Assembly (NCBI GenBank): GCA_034698045.1
Contig: JAQGAU010000453.1
Coordinates: 1-27,918 of the forward strand
Reading direction: 5' to 3'
Source of the DNA: Paramacrobiotus richtersi
Lineage: Eukaryota > Tardigrada > Eutardigrada > Parachela > Macrobiotidae
DNA length: 27,918 nt
The notes under the pieces were generated by a model. That model was not told the DNA's origin. It saw only the letters and a list, made by a program, of their open reading frames with translations, and ran no database searches. How positions within the stretch are numbered: position 1 is the stretch's first letter; every line of letters begins with the position of its first letter. Shown here piece by piece: positions 14,552-25,800 of the stretch. A program made the position numbers and the translations under genes.

Positions 14552-16251
14552 AAGGACAATTCCACCTGGGTTTTGTTTTTATTTAGTCAGCCTTCCTTCT
14601 CGTGATTATCAAATTTTTATGCTTTTACTGAAAGCAGTTAGCATGAAAATTTGTGCCTTATTACAGCATGTGCTGTTATGACGAAATGTTGTTTGAGTAT
14701 GTTTTCATTTCTTTTGAAGATTGGGCTCGTTCCTAGAAATCTACAGTAATAATTGCAAAAAAATGGAGTTCGCCGTGAGCGGTATTACATCGTGGGCTGC
14801 CACCGGCATTTGCGGGTAGATTGCGCTGTACATGTTATATACTACCCATTTCATATTTGCAACAAATACATAATAAAATTAGCACCGAGAAGAAAAACAA
14901 ATTCAGCGTTCTACAGTGCACGATCACAGGGTGGGATGAGTTATAATATTGCTTTACGATTACTATCAAAATAATTACTACAAAAATGCAGCTTACGTCT
15001 ACGGTAAACATAATTATTTACCACGCGCATACGCGCGCGGTTATATCCAGGCTTCTTGGTCATATCGATTGATTAAAGGTGATTGACCTGTCTGCTCACT
15101 AATTAAAGCACTAGCTGGATCGTAACTGGAATTTAGTGCCCTAACTGACCACTTGACGTACTAATTTTGCTATGATTCAAACCCGCTTTACCGAAATGCT
15201 CGAAATAGTTATGGAATAGGTTATATTATACTTATTTTTTCTTTAAAGCTAACAATGGAAGTGCTACCGAGGGAATTACGGGCTATTCCTGGCAAATGTT
15301 CGTATAAAATCATTTCACCACATTACTATCTCTTTACGAGTAATTAAGCTGCCCAGTTGTACTGTACATTAATTAACCGTATTGCGGTTTATATTTTTAG
15401 CTGCATTTGCCTGATCGTGACATACGCGTTTTCTGTGGCAATTGTCACATACATGCTGATATATATACACAATATGGTACATGTTTATATCGAAAAAAAG
15501 CTGCAGCCGATGTAGCAGTTTAAAGTTTAATTCATACTGTACTTCTACCATCGTGGTCTGACCCGGATAATACGTATGGGTAGGAATATGCGCCATGTTA
15601 ACCGGTTTCTGACCAGTATGCAGTTTTGCATTGGAAATTGTAAAAACAAATCGATAACCACGGCGTACACTCTCTTAAATCCATTCCGTGACTTGGGTTT
15701 GGTCCAAAAGGATATTGCACCTTACCTGGCAAACGAATGCGAGCGGCCAAGTATTACTAATACCTGGGTAAATTTTCACCGTATTAAGCTACAATCAGGT
15801 TGAAGAAAAACGTCATATTATTTTGGTTTGACCACGAGTGTAAAGAACTAGTACTAGGAATATTCGGCTTATATCCAATCAGAGCGGTTTTTCGTGCCGT
15901 TGTTTGTCGTCCTGGATAATTACTTGTGAATTGCACTAGAATTCCAACTAAATTATCAGATTTCATAAATTTACGGCGCAAGTGGGTTTATGCCCCAATC
16001 AAATCGTACAACCTGGGATGGTAATGTTCTACAATCCATACGTTTAAGAAACGTTTTCGAGATCAAAATTATTTATGTAATGTCTGGCCGGTATGCTGAA
16101 GTATATAATATGGTTCGTGGCCGATGGCACAAACATCTAATTGATGTTGTGATTCTGATTTGCTGGAGCTGATTTTGTGGTGGATTATATACAGATGCTA
16201 ACGTCAATACGGCTCTGACACCTTAATTATATTTTAATTTCTGATGCAAAT
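14552..16251. other. Region between copy A and copy B SLC6 genes
   Basis: It consists of duplicated GSR 3' flank, then about 0.8 kb (roughly 14830-15630) with no counterpart upstream of copy A, then sequence matching 7900-8560. It should contain the copy-B promoter. A 75-codon frame (15576-15803) beginning with ATG spans the edge of the extra DNA and part of the shared DNA. No known protein was recognised. Confidence 0.5.
15576..15803 (+). CDS. Small open frame of unknown nature upstream of SLC6 copy B
   Basis: Seventy-five codons from ATG to TGA. The second half, around GLVQKDIAPYLANE, reads like protein, but no family is recognised. The corresponding stretch upstream of copy A (about 7900-8060) keeps TTTGGTCCAAAAGGATATT but is broken by stops and indels, so the frame is not conserved between the duplicates. 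This is most likely chance or a decayed gene piece. Confidence 0.15.
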   Translation: MGRNMRHVNRFLTSMQFCIGNCKNKSITTAYTLLNPFRDLGLVQKDIAPYLANECERPSITNTWVNFHRIKLQSG

Positions 16252-19200
16252 ATGGCAAATGTTTTGGTGACTGGTCGATTGCGACGATGGGAAACATTTT
16301 TGAAAAACTATTTTGAATCCAGACAGGTTAGTGATAATTTTGTTAACATGTGAGTTAAATGTAACTGACCGTTAAATGCAAGATTCTCTAAACGTCTGCT
16401 TTAGAATTGTGGGATAAATGTATCTGAGGCCACCGCGGAGGAGCAGGAAGCGATCAGGGATAAAAAGATTGCGAAACAAGCGGAAAGTCCATCTACAGAA
16501 AGGCGGCAATGGGCCAGCCATTGGGAATATTATTTATCATGCCTGGCTTATGCTACCGGTTTAGGAGATGTAGGTACCGTAATGAGTACTACGTAATGGC
16601 TCGAACAATTTTGGGCTAATTTGTTCGAATGATATATTTGATTAGTACTAGTGGAATTTTTTGGGATTGATATTCGATTAACAATGTTCTGCAATTTTGT
16701 AGCTGTGGCGCTTTCCCTATTTGGCCTATATGTTTGGAGGTGGATCCTTCTTGGTAAGCAGTTATTAGTGATGCAATACCTTGATGTTCCAAACTTTCGC
16801 ATGAGCAGTACTAAACATTAATAAAACATTAATTATACTGCATTGTTCTGTGGAATATTAGAATAGTTTACTGCATATTTATTTACCAAATCTTACACTT
16901 CGCATTACGAAGACTACTTCCACTCCTATCCGTTACTATTATTTAATTTAGTTAGTGTATGCATTATATTAATATTAACACCGACTTTTGACCGGATATT
17001 ATGACAGTATTTTTTCTGTGCGTTTGATCTTGAGTTTTGTTCCATAGATAGCCTATTTCTCAATTCTGGTTATAATGGGGATACCAATGATACTGCTTGA
17101 AATAGCGCTTGGTCAGTATACCGGAACGGGTCCGGTAAAAATATTCCAACGAATAGCGCCGTTTTTCGGAGGTAATTAAGTATAAGTGTGCAGCAAAACC
17201 GATAGCATCCTGAACAGAGTTACGCATAATAGTATACGAGAATTCCCAAGCCCATGTGGCGCATGCATATTGCTTGCATATAAATATTGCTTGCATTCTA
17301 CTTTGTAACTTTTGGTTCTGAATGTATAACGTGTGATGTATTGTTATATTGTTAACATCTGCTTTTGCTTCCCGTGAACTTTGCGTTGATTTTTATAAGT
17401 TTGCAATCGACAGGGCTGGGTTATGCCATTATCGCCAATCAGTTCCTCATCTGCACATACTATGCGATGGTACGTTGTTTTTTATTGTGCATACTGCTCC
17501 GAAGAGAACAACAGTGATTTTCGATAAAACCACCATCATTCTTTCGTTTTTGCAGATTTTGGCATGGGCGTTTTTTTACCTCTTTGCAAGTTTTACAAGT
17601 AAGATTATACGATGTGCATTGAGGGAACGATAAATGATGTGGATAGATTATTTCATTATTGACACGCTGTATTAATTTAAGATGATCTTCCGTGGACACA
17701 CTGTAGTCCGACATCTTCAACCCCATTCTGTCATTCCACGACTGATGCCATTAACTGCTGGAATATGGGTGGAGTGTACCAAAGTCAGTGTTATAGCCCG
17801 GCTGTGGCACAGCAGCTGGGACTTCAACCCATCCCACAAAACCTCAAGACGACTTCTTCCGAGGAATATTTTAATCGGTAACTCCAGGTCGCGAACAATA
17901 CATAAAGTTCGCTACTCCAAATTTATAAAAGCCATATGACTGTGAATATAATTAAATTTACATTTGTCTGTAAGAGATATGACTTTTTTATGTAAAAATT
18001 TGACGGTTCAATATAAAATAAAGGTAACGTAATGCGGGTTACAGTGTGCATCAAAATATATGCGCTCAATACACATCGTAATTTTTTGTAGTTACATTAT
18101 GCTTGTTAGGCGTAAACTGTGCGAAAGACAAAAGATTAGCATTTTATTCTTACTGGATTGCCGTATGCACATAGCTAATGTTGTAACTAAACGCAACTAG
18201 CTAATAGAGCTAATAGAGTAACGACGCTAATAGAGTAACGGAGACATATATTTCTGATACAAAAATTGTTTTCATCACGAAATTCGTACGACATCGTCAA
18301 AGAGGATCTACAGCTCGTTCCTTTTCCAGGTATGTTTTGCAACTTTCTGATTCAATTGGTGATCCAGATACTCCGGACTGGAGACTCGTTCTTTGTTTGC
18401 TGCTTGCCTGGATCGTTTCATTCCTGTGTATAAGTAGAGGTGTCCACAGCATCGGAAAAGGTTGGACAAAAAAAGCGCATGCTACTTCTATCGGTTTCTG
18501 ACAAACGTGTATTTCAGCGGTATGGGTTACGACAATTTTCCCATTTGTTATCTTGGTTATTTTAACCATCCACGGGGCTACGTTGGAAAATGCCGTAAAC
18601 GGGATTTGGTATTTTATTATTCCCAACTGGAAACGATTGGCATCCGTAAAACTCTGGGTACAAGCGGCTTCCCAAGTGTTCTTTAGCTTGAGTGTTGGAG
18701 GAGGAGGTCTTATAACGTTAGTGACCTTCATTTGCAGGTATGTGTTTTGTCCTCGAAGCACTAACTATGTCCAAATTTTTTTTAGGTATTCGTCGTACAA
18801 TTCTTTCCGGTAAGACCACCTTTTCTGGTTTTGCAAAACGTCTGCCACGTATTTACTCCGCTTCCTTCTTACAGGCATAATTTTTACTACGACGGAATTA
18901 TCATATCGCTTTTTAATGGAATAACTTCTCTTCTTGCCGGATTTGCCGTCTTTTCGGTGAGATAAAGCGGAATGAAACCGTAAACATCTGTCGCCATTAA
19001 ATTTGCAAGAAATACAAGTATATTATGACAAAAAAAGATCGTGACAACTGCAATATTATTACAATCCATCAAGTGCAAGAAATACGTGCACAAAAATAAT
19101 CACAACCAACGACTAATTCAAACAGCAACAAATATTACATATCTGTATGTTTTTTAAATTCAGGCACTGGGATTCATGGCTGGGGAAATGGGAACATCGG

Positions 19201-21294
19201 TAAGGAAACAGAATATTACTGATTGATTTTATAGCGGGCTTTTTTTTAAACATTGCTTACGTATACAGTATTTAAAGTGTTAGACATGATACATGATTTA
19301 ATTGACATAAAATGATGTACCAAGTTGACATGATCTCGATACGACATATTACTGAGAGTTTTTACTGACAATTCTTTTCCTGGGAGTTTCGCTAAGCCAC
19401 GGAATTCTTTTTCCACAAACCGTCAGTTTAGCAGGTATTCTGATTCATTACATGTTTTAGGTGGGAAGTATCGTAAAGGAAGGTAAACCAAACTCGTTTG
19501 TGACCTCATGTGGACATCTGCTAAGTATTCGGAAAGTTAGCTATAGCGGACTTTCTTTGTTTCTAAGGACCCGGACTGACCTTTATTGCTTACCCAGGTA
19601 TGAAACGTAGCAAAGTTGAAAGTTCGAATTCTATTCTGTCTCGATCGCAGTAGACAGAGCGAAAGTTCTCCAATATTTTAAAGCTAAATTAAACCTAATA
19701 ACATATCCATTCCGATCTTCAGATGCCATTTCCAGAATGCCAGCGCCAGTAAGTTGCCGTTATATCATGGGGTATCCGATTCGCGAACAAGCCCGACACT
19801 GAATCTGCTTTTTGTTGCAGACGCTTTGGGCCATACTGTTTAATTTCATGGTGAGTAGCAAATAAGCGACTTTGTGCAGGAGAATATTTTTAGTTACAGC
19901 ATCCTTCTCCGATCGAAGCGCGGTGGTGCCAAACATTCTGATCTAACATGATCATAGAATGTTTACTCGGTCGATATATGTTTCCAGGTCCTATGTCTGG
20001 GATTGGATACGTTATTTGCCATTATTGAGACAAGTAAGGTTTAGTACACTACAAAAATTAATGAACGAGTTGAAAAAATAGCAGATGTATGTATATGCCT
20101 CATTTTGTAATATACGCTGTATAGTGCTGAAATTTCCTGATAAGCTGTGATTTTGCTAACCGATGTAGAAAATTTCGACATGGAAATTTAAAGCCAGATT
20201 GTCGGTATGCATACTAACCTACAACGATTTTTTCCGTTTAAAAATTGCAGTTGTTACCGGGCTTTGTGATCACTGGCAAACTTTATCCGGCAGACGGGTA
20301 TGGGTCATTTTAACAGTTTGTTGTGCTGGATTTGGACTGGGATTGCTGTATACAACCAGAGTAAGATTATTATGCGAACCGAAAAACTGGTATCGACCAT
20401 TTTAAATGTATATACTCTGTGCATGCACTGGGGCGAAATTTAAACAACTGTTAATGTTTCTAGGCGGGAGTCTACTGGGTCCAGTTGATGGATGATTTTG
20501 TTGGTGGGTTTAAACTTAGTCCCATGAGCATAAAATCACTTCTACTGATTTCAGTTTTTTTGGAAATATTTTGTGTCCATTTTCAGCTGGATGGCCGCTC
20601 ATCTTTTTTGGTTTGTGTGAAATCACGGTGATACTGTTGTACGGAGTGAATAAATTCTCCGATCATATAAAATCCATGACTGGGCATAAGGTGAACTGGA
20701 TTTACAAGATCATATGGTGGGGAGTCGTTCCTGTGATAACGATTGTACGTTGCAAAAACATTAAATTTTACCAACGCATTTTGGTTTTCATTCACTAAGA
20801 TTTTTTGCGTAAATTAAACGTCGTATGCTTGATTTTGTTTACAGGGACTCATCATTGGTGATTGCATCTACCATGAAACGACAAAATATAATGGAATCAA
20901 GTTTCCTTTTTGGTCTCAAGGTAACTGAAACGGTAACTACAGGAATTCAGGCTTAATTAATAATGATAGTAATTGTTTCGTTATAGTGGTGGGCTGGATG
21001 TTGGCCGCCGGCCCGGTTATGCTAGTACCATTACACGCTATATATGAGATGTACACGCACAGAAAGTTAGCTCCTCGTCAAGTAAGGTTATAAAATACTT
21101 TAAAGTTACAATTTACGTATTTAAACTTAAACCCGCTGTTTTAGATGTTAAGATGGCTGTTTAGCCCGACACCGCGTTTTATGCCCCAAAATGCATCCGT
21201 AGAGGTTCTTTATTTCCAAGATCTTTCGTCACCGGAAAGTGCTAATGTTCTTCTGCCTACCGAACACGACTCCCGTACAGAATCTCATGTATAA
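16252..21294 (+). CDS. SLC6-family Na+/Cl--dependent transporter, tandem copy B
   Basis: Paralogue of copy A with the same 23-exon structure, phases and 661-residue length: 16252-16326, 16405-16569, 16703-16753, 17048-17171, 17414-17469, 17556-17598, 17682-17877, 18330-18460, 18518-18737, 18786-18809, 18875-18956, 19164-19199, 19461-19482, 19568-19597, 19723-19748, 19821-19850, 19988-20033, 20251-20360, 20464-20503, 20587-20744, 20845-20920, 20987-21081, 21145-21294. TM1 is complete: AYATGLGD (residues 73-80) joins LWRFPYLAY. Most of the family has Asn where Asp80 lies. Other landmarks: EIALGQYTG, PWTHC, CLLLAWIVSFLCI, SLSVGGGGLITL, FNGITSLLAGFAVFS, GPGLTFIAYP, LGLDTLFA, LQLMDDFVG, GVNKFSD. 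Exon 9 ends with a few residues (VTFICR) not usual in TM6. An AATAAA follows at 21410. Substrate is unknown; the monoamine-type TM1 Asp is absent. Confidence 0.95.
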
Positions 21295-21409
21295 TTACAT
21301 GCAGCAGTAACAAAATTTGATGCGAAAGTTCTTGTGCAGCCGGATTTACTTTTGATTGTGTTTATGAGTGATAGCTTTGTTATATGTTGTTTTGTATTAT
21401 ATAATGTGC

Positions 21410-21415
21410 AATAAA
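21410..21415 (+). terminator. Polyadenylation signal of SLC6 copy B
   Basis: AATAAA lies 116 nt after the stop codon. The aligned position after copy A reads AACTAACTCC, without the signal. Confidence 0.5.
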
Positions 21416-22807
21416 TTCCTTCATGTACGTGAGTAGGTATGGACAGCTTACTAAAAGATATTAAAGTGTATATAACATATTTTTACTAGGAAAGTGCACT
21501 CGCTGGCGCACACTGCATGACCGAAGCGAAGGATCAAGGCGTATAGGGCAAAAATAGTATTACTAATTTGTTAGTATTAATTTATTAACATTAAATTTTT
21601 TAGCATCTACCGACCGACCGACACGAAACTCATTTTGAGCAGAGTATACGGCGCTTCGGTCCATTAAAATCTCAGTGATAGTTCTTTTTGGGGGAAGCGC
21701 ATCCGCAATCGCACGTATTTTGTAATCACCAAAACCTCCAAAGCAGTTGTAACTATATAACCAATACACTCATAATTTACTGTAAAATCTGAAAGCGAAA
21801 ACGGATAAGGGCTTCAGTAGCGACAACTTGCTCGGTACGATCAGTGAATTACGGTACACGGGAAAATATTTAATTAAACAACGAAAAAATATCCGCGCAT
21901 ATACAGAATCACACCAGCAAAACAAACAAATTTTTTTGTCACAAATGCCGCATATGTAACATAATTACAGAATATCATATGCCTGCATACATCGTAGCTT
22001 TTGCTTTACTGCTCTTTTGCTGAAGTTTGCACATCACAATGCCACAGAATGGCACGTAACTTTTCCGTTACCATGTTCTAGGGGAATACGTAAAATTGGA
22101 GCCGTTTCTCATAATCCCAAAAGTGGGCGTTACGTACCTGTTTTGCCCGGTACGAAGCACTTGGGTAGGTCGAAGACCTGTAGTGTGTCCTTTTCTAGGT
22201 TAAAGGTAGCTAAGTCATATTACCACAGCACGTTGTTCCATTTATTTGTTTATTTCTTCCCGAAAATGGAGCAACTACGGGCCTAGGTAAGTGGGACTAT
22301 TTTGCCGTAGGCCTAGGGAGCAATCATCATATACAACAGCGGAACATATATTTGGTTGTGCCCGTGCGTACAGCAGATGACTGACTTCCATCGCAACTTT
22401 TTCTACTGTGTGAACGAGCACTGATTAGATGCGATGCGTGGGCGGCTGCAGCCGCAAAACAGACAAGATCTTGAAACAAGCCTTCCGGAAGGTACACTAT
22501 GGCCGAGCGATTAATTACAAAAATTATGTGCCAGCAATCTTTATTATTCACAAAAACATGTAACCGTGCTACTTTTTAACTGCATGTAATTCAAGCTATT
22601 TCCGGTCTTCCTTATCGAGTGCATAATTTTTAATGAAACGGTGATTAATTCCGTAAAAGCTGGATTAACAGAAATCACATATCGAAATACTGAGCAAAAG
22701 ATGTGGCATTAAAGTTCATGTCGGATATTTCCATATATGATGTGCTTACATATGCACCTAGAGTGTTGTTATATAACAGTGCTCGAGTTCAAACTGGACG
22801 GAAGATA
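21416..22807. other. Convergent intergenic region
   Basis: It lies between the 3' ends of SLC6 copy B (plus) and the RING ligase (minus). Homology with unit 1 ends near 21450. Minus-strand AATAAA signals (TTTATT at 22540-22545, 22249-22254 and 22241-22246) suit the ligase 3' UTR. A frame at 22017-22286 opens on TTG and has no recognisable family. I see no gene. Confidence 0.4.
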
Positions 22808-25800
22808 TCATGACGGTCGCACGGGAGAACTGTTAGACGAAAAGGAGGGTCCACAGTTTATGGCTGTACTAGCCGATGGACAGGATAAATGGCTTGTAGG
22901 AATGGTAAATACTGGTTTTTTATTGGCTACGGTTTTGTCGGCCCACAATACTTGATGCAATATTCGGCCTAAGGTAATACGCCGTCGGCATAAAGGGCAT
23001 GCCAGTTTCCCGCTACGCAGCCAGTGATCGATACAATGCTGATGGAACACTGTAAACAAGAATATTTTTTTACTGCATCAGAAAACTCGAAAAGAGTAAA
23101 AAATAAGCGTGGCAGTTTACTAAAAACTTTTTTAGATATAATACTAATTGGATTACATATATTAATAATTACATTTTAAGCACAAACCAATATATATTTT
23201 AATGTATAAATATTGTGTACAAATTTAGCGGTCCCAGCGCACGCATTGTTGCATTGTCTATGGCTTTGCCTAATAAACTGACATACAGGGACTTCGAAGG
23301 TAATAGCTGGTTGTGTTTTCAAACAGAAACGTACCATGTTGACAAGGAAGGATCGTGTGGATGTGCTCGGTGCGGCGGAAGTTCTCCAGACAAATTGGAC
23401 ACCGTGAAGCGGTTTCTGGGCTGCCTGTGCTGCTTTCTTCCAAGATTTTCGATTGACACTGCGGTACCACTTTGCGGTTATGAGTGGCCATTTTGTAGCA
23501 CATGAATACGGAACAATGGAGGAATCTCTGAAAGGAACAGAACAATACGTATGACGTCTTTTCATACGAAACATGATTAACGACATTTAAAATGTGTTGA
23601 CGCTGGGTAACTTCATATTGAAAAACGTGCCCATCAATTACAGCTCAAAAACTGTGTGCTGTAATTTTTGGTGCGCCTGAATGTGTGGTTACAGATTGAC
23701 CTTTACTGACTAAACTGGGAAACGTGTCTCCAGCTGTACTTTATTAACATTCCATGGTTATCCGCCAAATTTTGGTTAGCATTTATTATTATTCTTATTG
23801 CGGTAGGTTGCTTTCAGAACATCAATATTTACGGGAAAAGGGAATATTATCTCATGATTATTAGTTTAATCATTATGTTTGTACAATGCTGATCCTGTAC
23901 GGGGAAGCATGAGCTTAATGCTAGATAATTAGATCCTCACGTGCGTTAACGTGCTCAAAGTCGTACGAAGGTCGTTGCAGCAGCGATTACCGGAAAGAGA
24001 TCTGACTTCGAAACAGAAGCAGAAAAGCGAGGAAGAACGACAGGGATAAAGATGTATGTGACCTTTAACGTTTTAATGTTTCCTGTCTTCTACTAATTAT
24101 CATAATTTGACTGATCAATGTAAGCAGTCATCGATATCGGCGCTCCTTAAAACCAGTCGGCATAATTATGCAGAAGGTCATAATTGTAGATCGATTAGTA
24201 GGAAATTTTCTGCGTACTGTACGTTATCGATTTTCATTGCATCCACAGTGAACACGATGTATAGAAAATTTTTGTCAGATATGGTGGATGTATGCAGTAT
24301 TAAAATATGTATCAAAGCGTTAATTACTGTTTACAATAATGACGGTAATATTGTGCCATATGTGTCCAATACTGTACGTACAACGCTAATACGTACCCGT
24401 GTCACAATGATCAGTAAGAGAAAAATGATGATGCAGACGTAGCTGACGGTTGGGATAAATCCCAACAACACGTTCGCAATATCCGATCCACGATCGACCG
24501 CTACCGTGACGGATGAAAATGCTGTTGTGCTATTGTAAATGCGAGAAGTAATGAGGATTTGGGATCCCGTAGAGTATTGAAAAGTGCGCCACAATAAAGT
24601 TCCATCCGCAAAACCCACAAGTAGGACTGGTATGGAAAATGGGCTGGTAACGTTGGCTATAGTGTTGTTGTTGCCATTCGCAGGCGGATTAGGGATGAGT
24701 AAACGTCTCCCCGATGATTTTTCGCTGAACACAATTAGTGCACTGTAGCCAGCGTCGGCTGCGTTTATTACCTACAATTAAAATCATTACGTATATATCC
24801 TAAAAATGCAGTTATCGTAAGCCAATACTGCCTTAAAAAAAGTCAACTGTTGCAGCGTTATGAGAATGCCAAAGCAACAAGACGTAGTATACTTTATACA
24901 AATATCTTTTGACTAATTTTTCATACTTGAATTTCTGGATCCTACGCAATGATATCCTACCTATTAGTCTTCAGATAAAATTGGTAAATTAAAGTAATTT
25001 AGAACTCGTACATAATAGCTATACATATTACTGGAAAACTGTGGGACTCAGCCAAAGTTTTATATTTTGCGCATTATGCGAACTCTAGGTGCACGTTTAC
25101 TTTTATTCTTTTAAAAAGGCTATTTTTAATTATATATGTGAAGAATCAGCAACATACGCTATGTTTGGATCATATACAATGGCATACAGTCGTTAGTGAT
25201 GGGCATCATATATCAGACGACTGTAGCGATTTATTCGATATAATATATACTTTACAAGCTGCAGGCTCGCCTTCGGCGAGCCGCAACTTGCTGTGATGGT
25301 ACTGTCACAATTTGAAGCTTGGAACAGCAGCATCAAAAATTTTAAATTCTCATGAAGTATCTCAGGAACTAGCAGGGTGAAATCTCGCAAATTATTTTAA
25401 TTTATATTGCATCAATAAGTAGAAAATCGTAAATTATGTTTACGTCAAGGTATAATCAGTAAGTACTTCTGCCTGTAAATAAAGGTGTAAAGTACGTAGT
25501 TGTTTGGTGGTTGGCGTTCAGATTTGTGAAAGCTTTCGTGACCGATTTTTCCAGAACCATTCGGGGCTTGTAATCTAGCTCACAGCTAACTGTTGGGCAG
25601 GCCAGTCAATCAACGTTTTCCCCTCAAAAATTATGTTAAGCTGCAGCCGAGGTACTAGCTCGAGAAACGTCTCGACAAAATTCATCCTATGATCCTAAAG
25701 AATAGCTAGTTAAAGTTTGCAGCAGAGACACGGAAGGTCACGCAAATCCGCTCAGTAATGAGGACAAAGAAAAATATTATAGTGTATAGTGTATTTGATA

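Larger units (their letters stand above)
14459..21450. repeat. Tandem segmental duplication, unit 2
   Basis: This second copy begins with the truncated GSR tail and contains SLC6 copy B. Its start falls at TCAAG (14459-14463), matching TCAAG in GSR exon 10 (7485-7489), which suggests a microhomology junction. Relative to unit 1 it has about 0.8 kb of extra DNA near 14830-15630 and a longer intron 3, and it lacks the large intron 21 of copy A. Confidence 0.88.

Noticed and set aside
22737..22955. Plus-strand 72-codon frame that reads like protein
   Set aside because: It is antisense to the last exon of the RING ligase, whose Cys/His ligands and splice phase are clear.
25193..25390. Minus-strand 65-codon frame
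   Set aside because: It runs through the GC hairpin at 25264, lies in the 3.1 kb intron, and resembles no protein.
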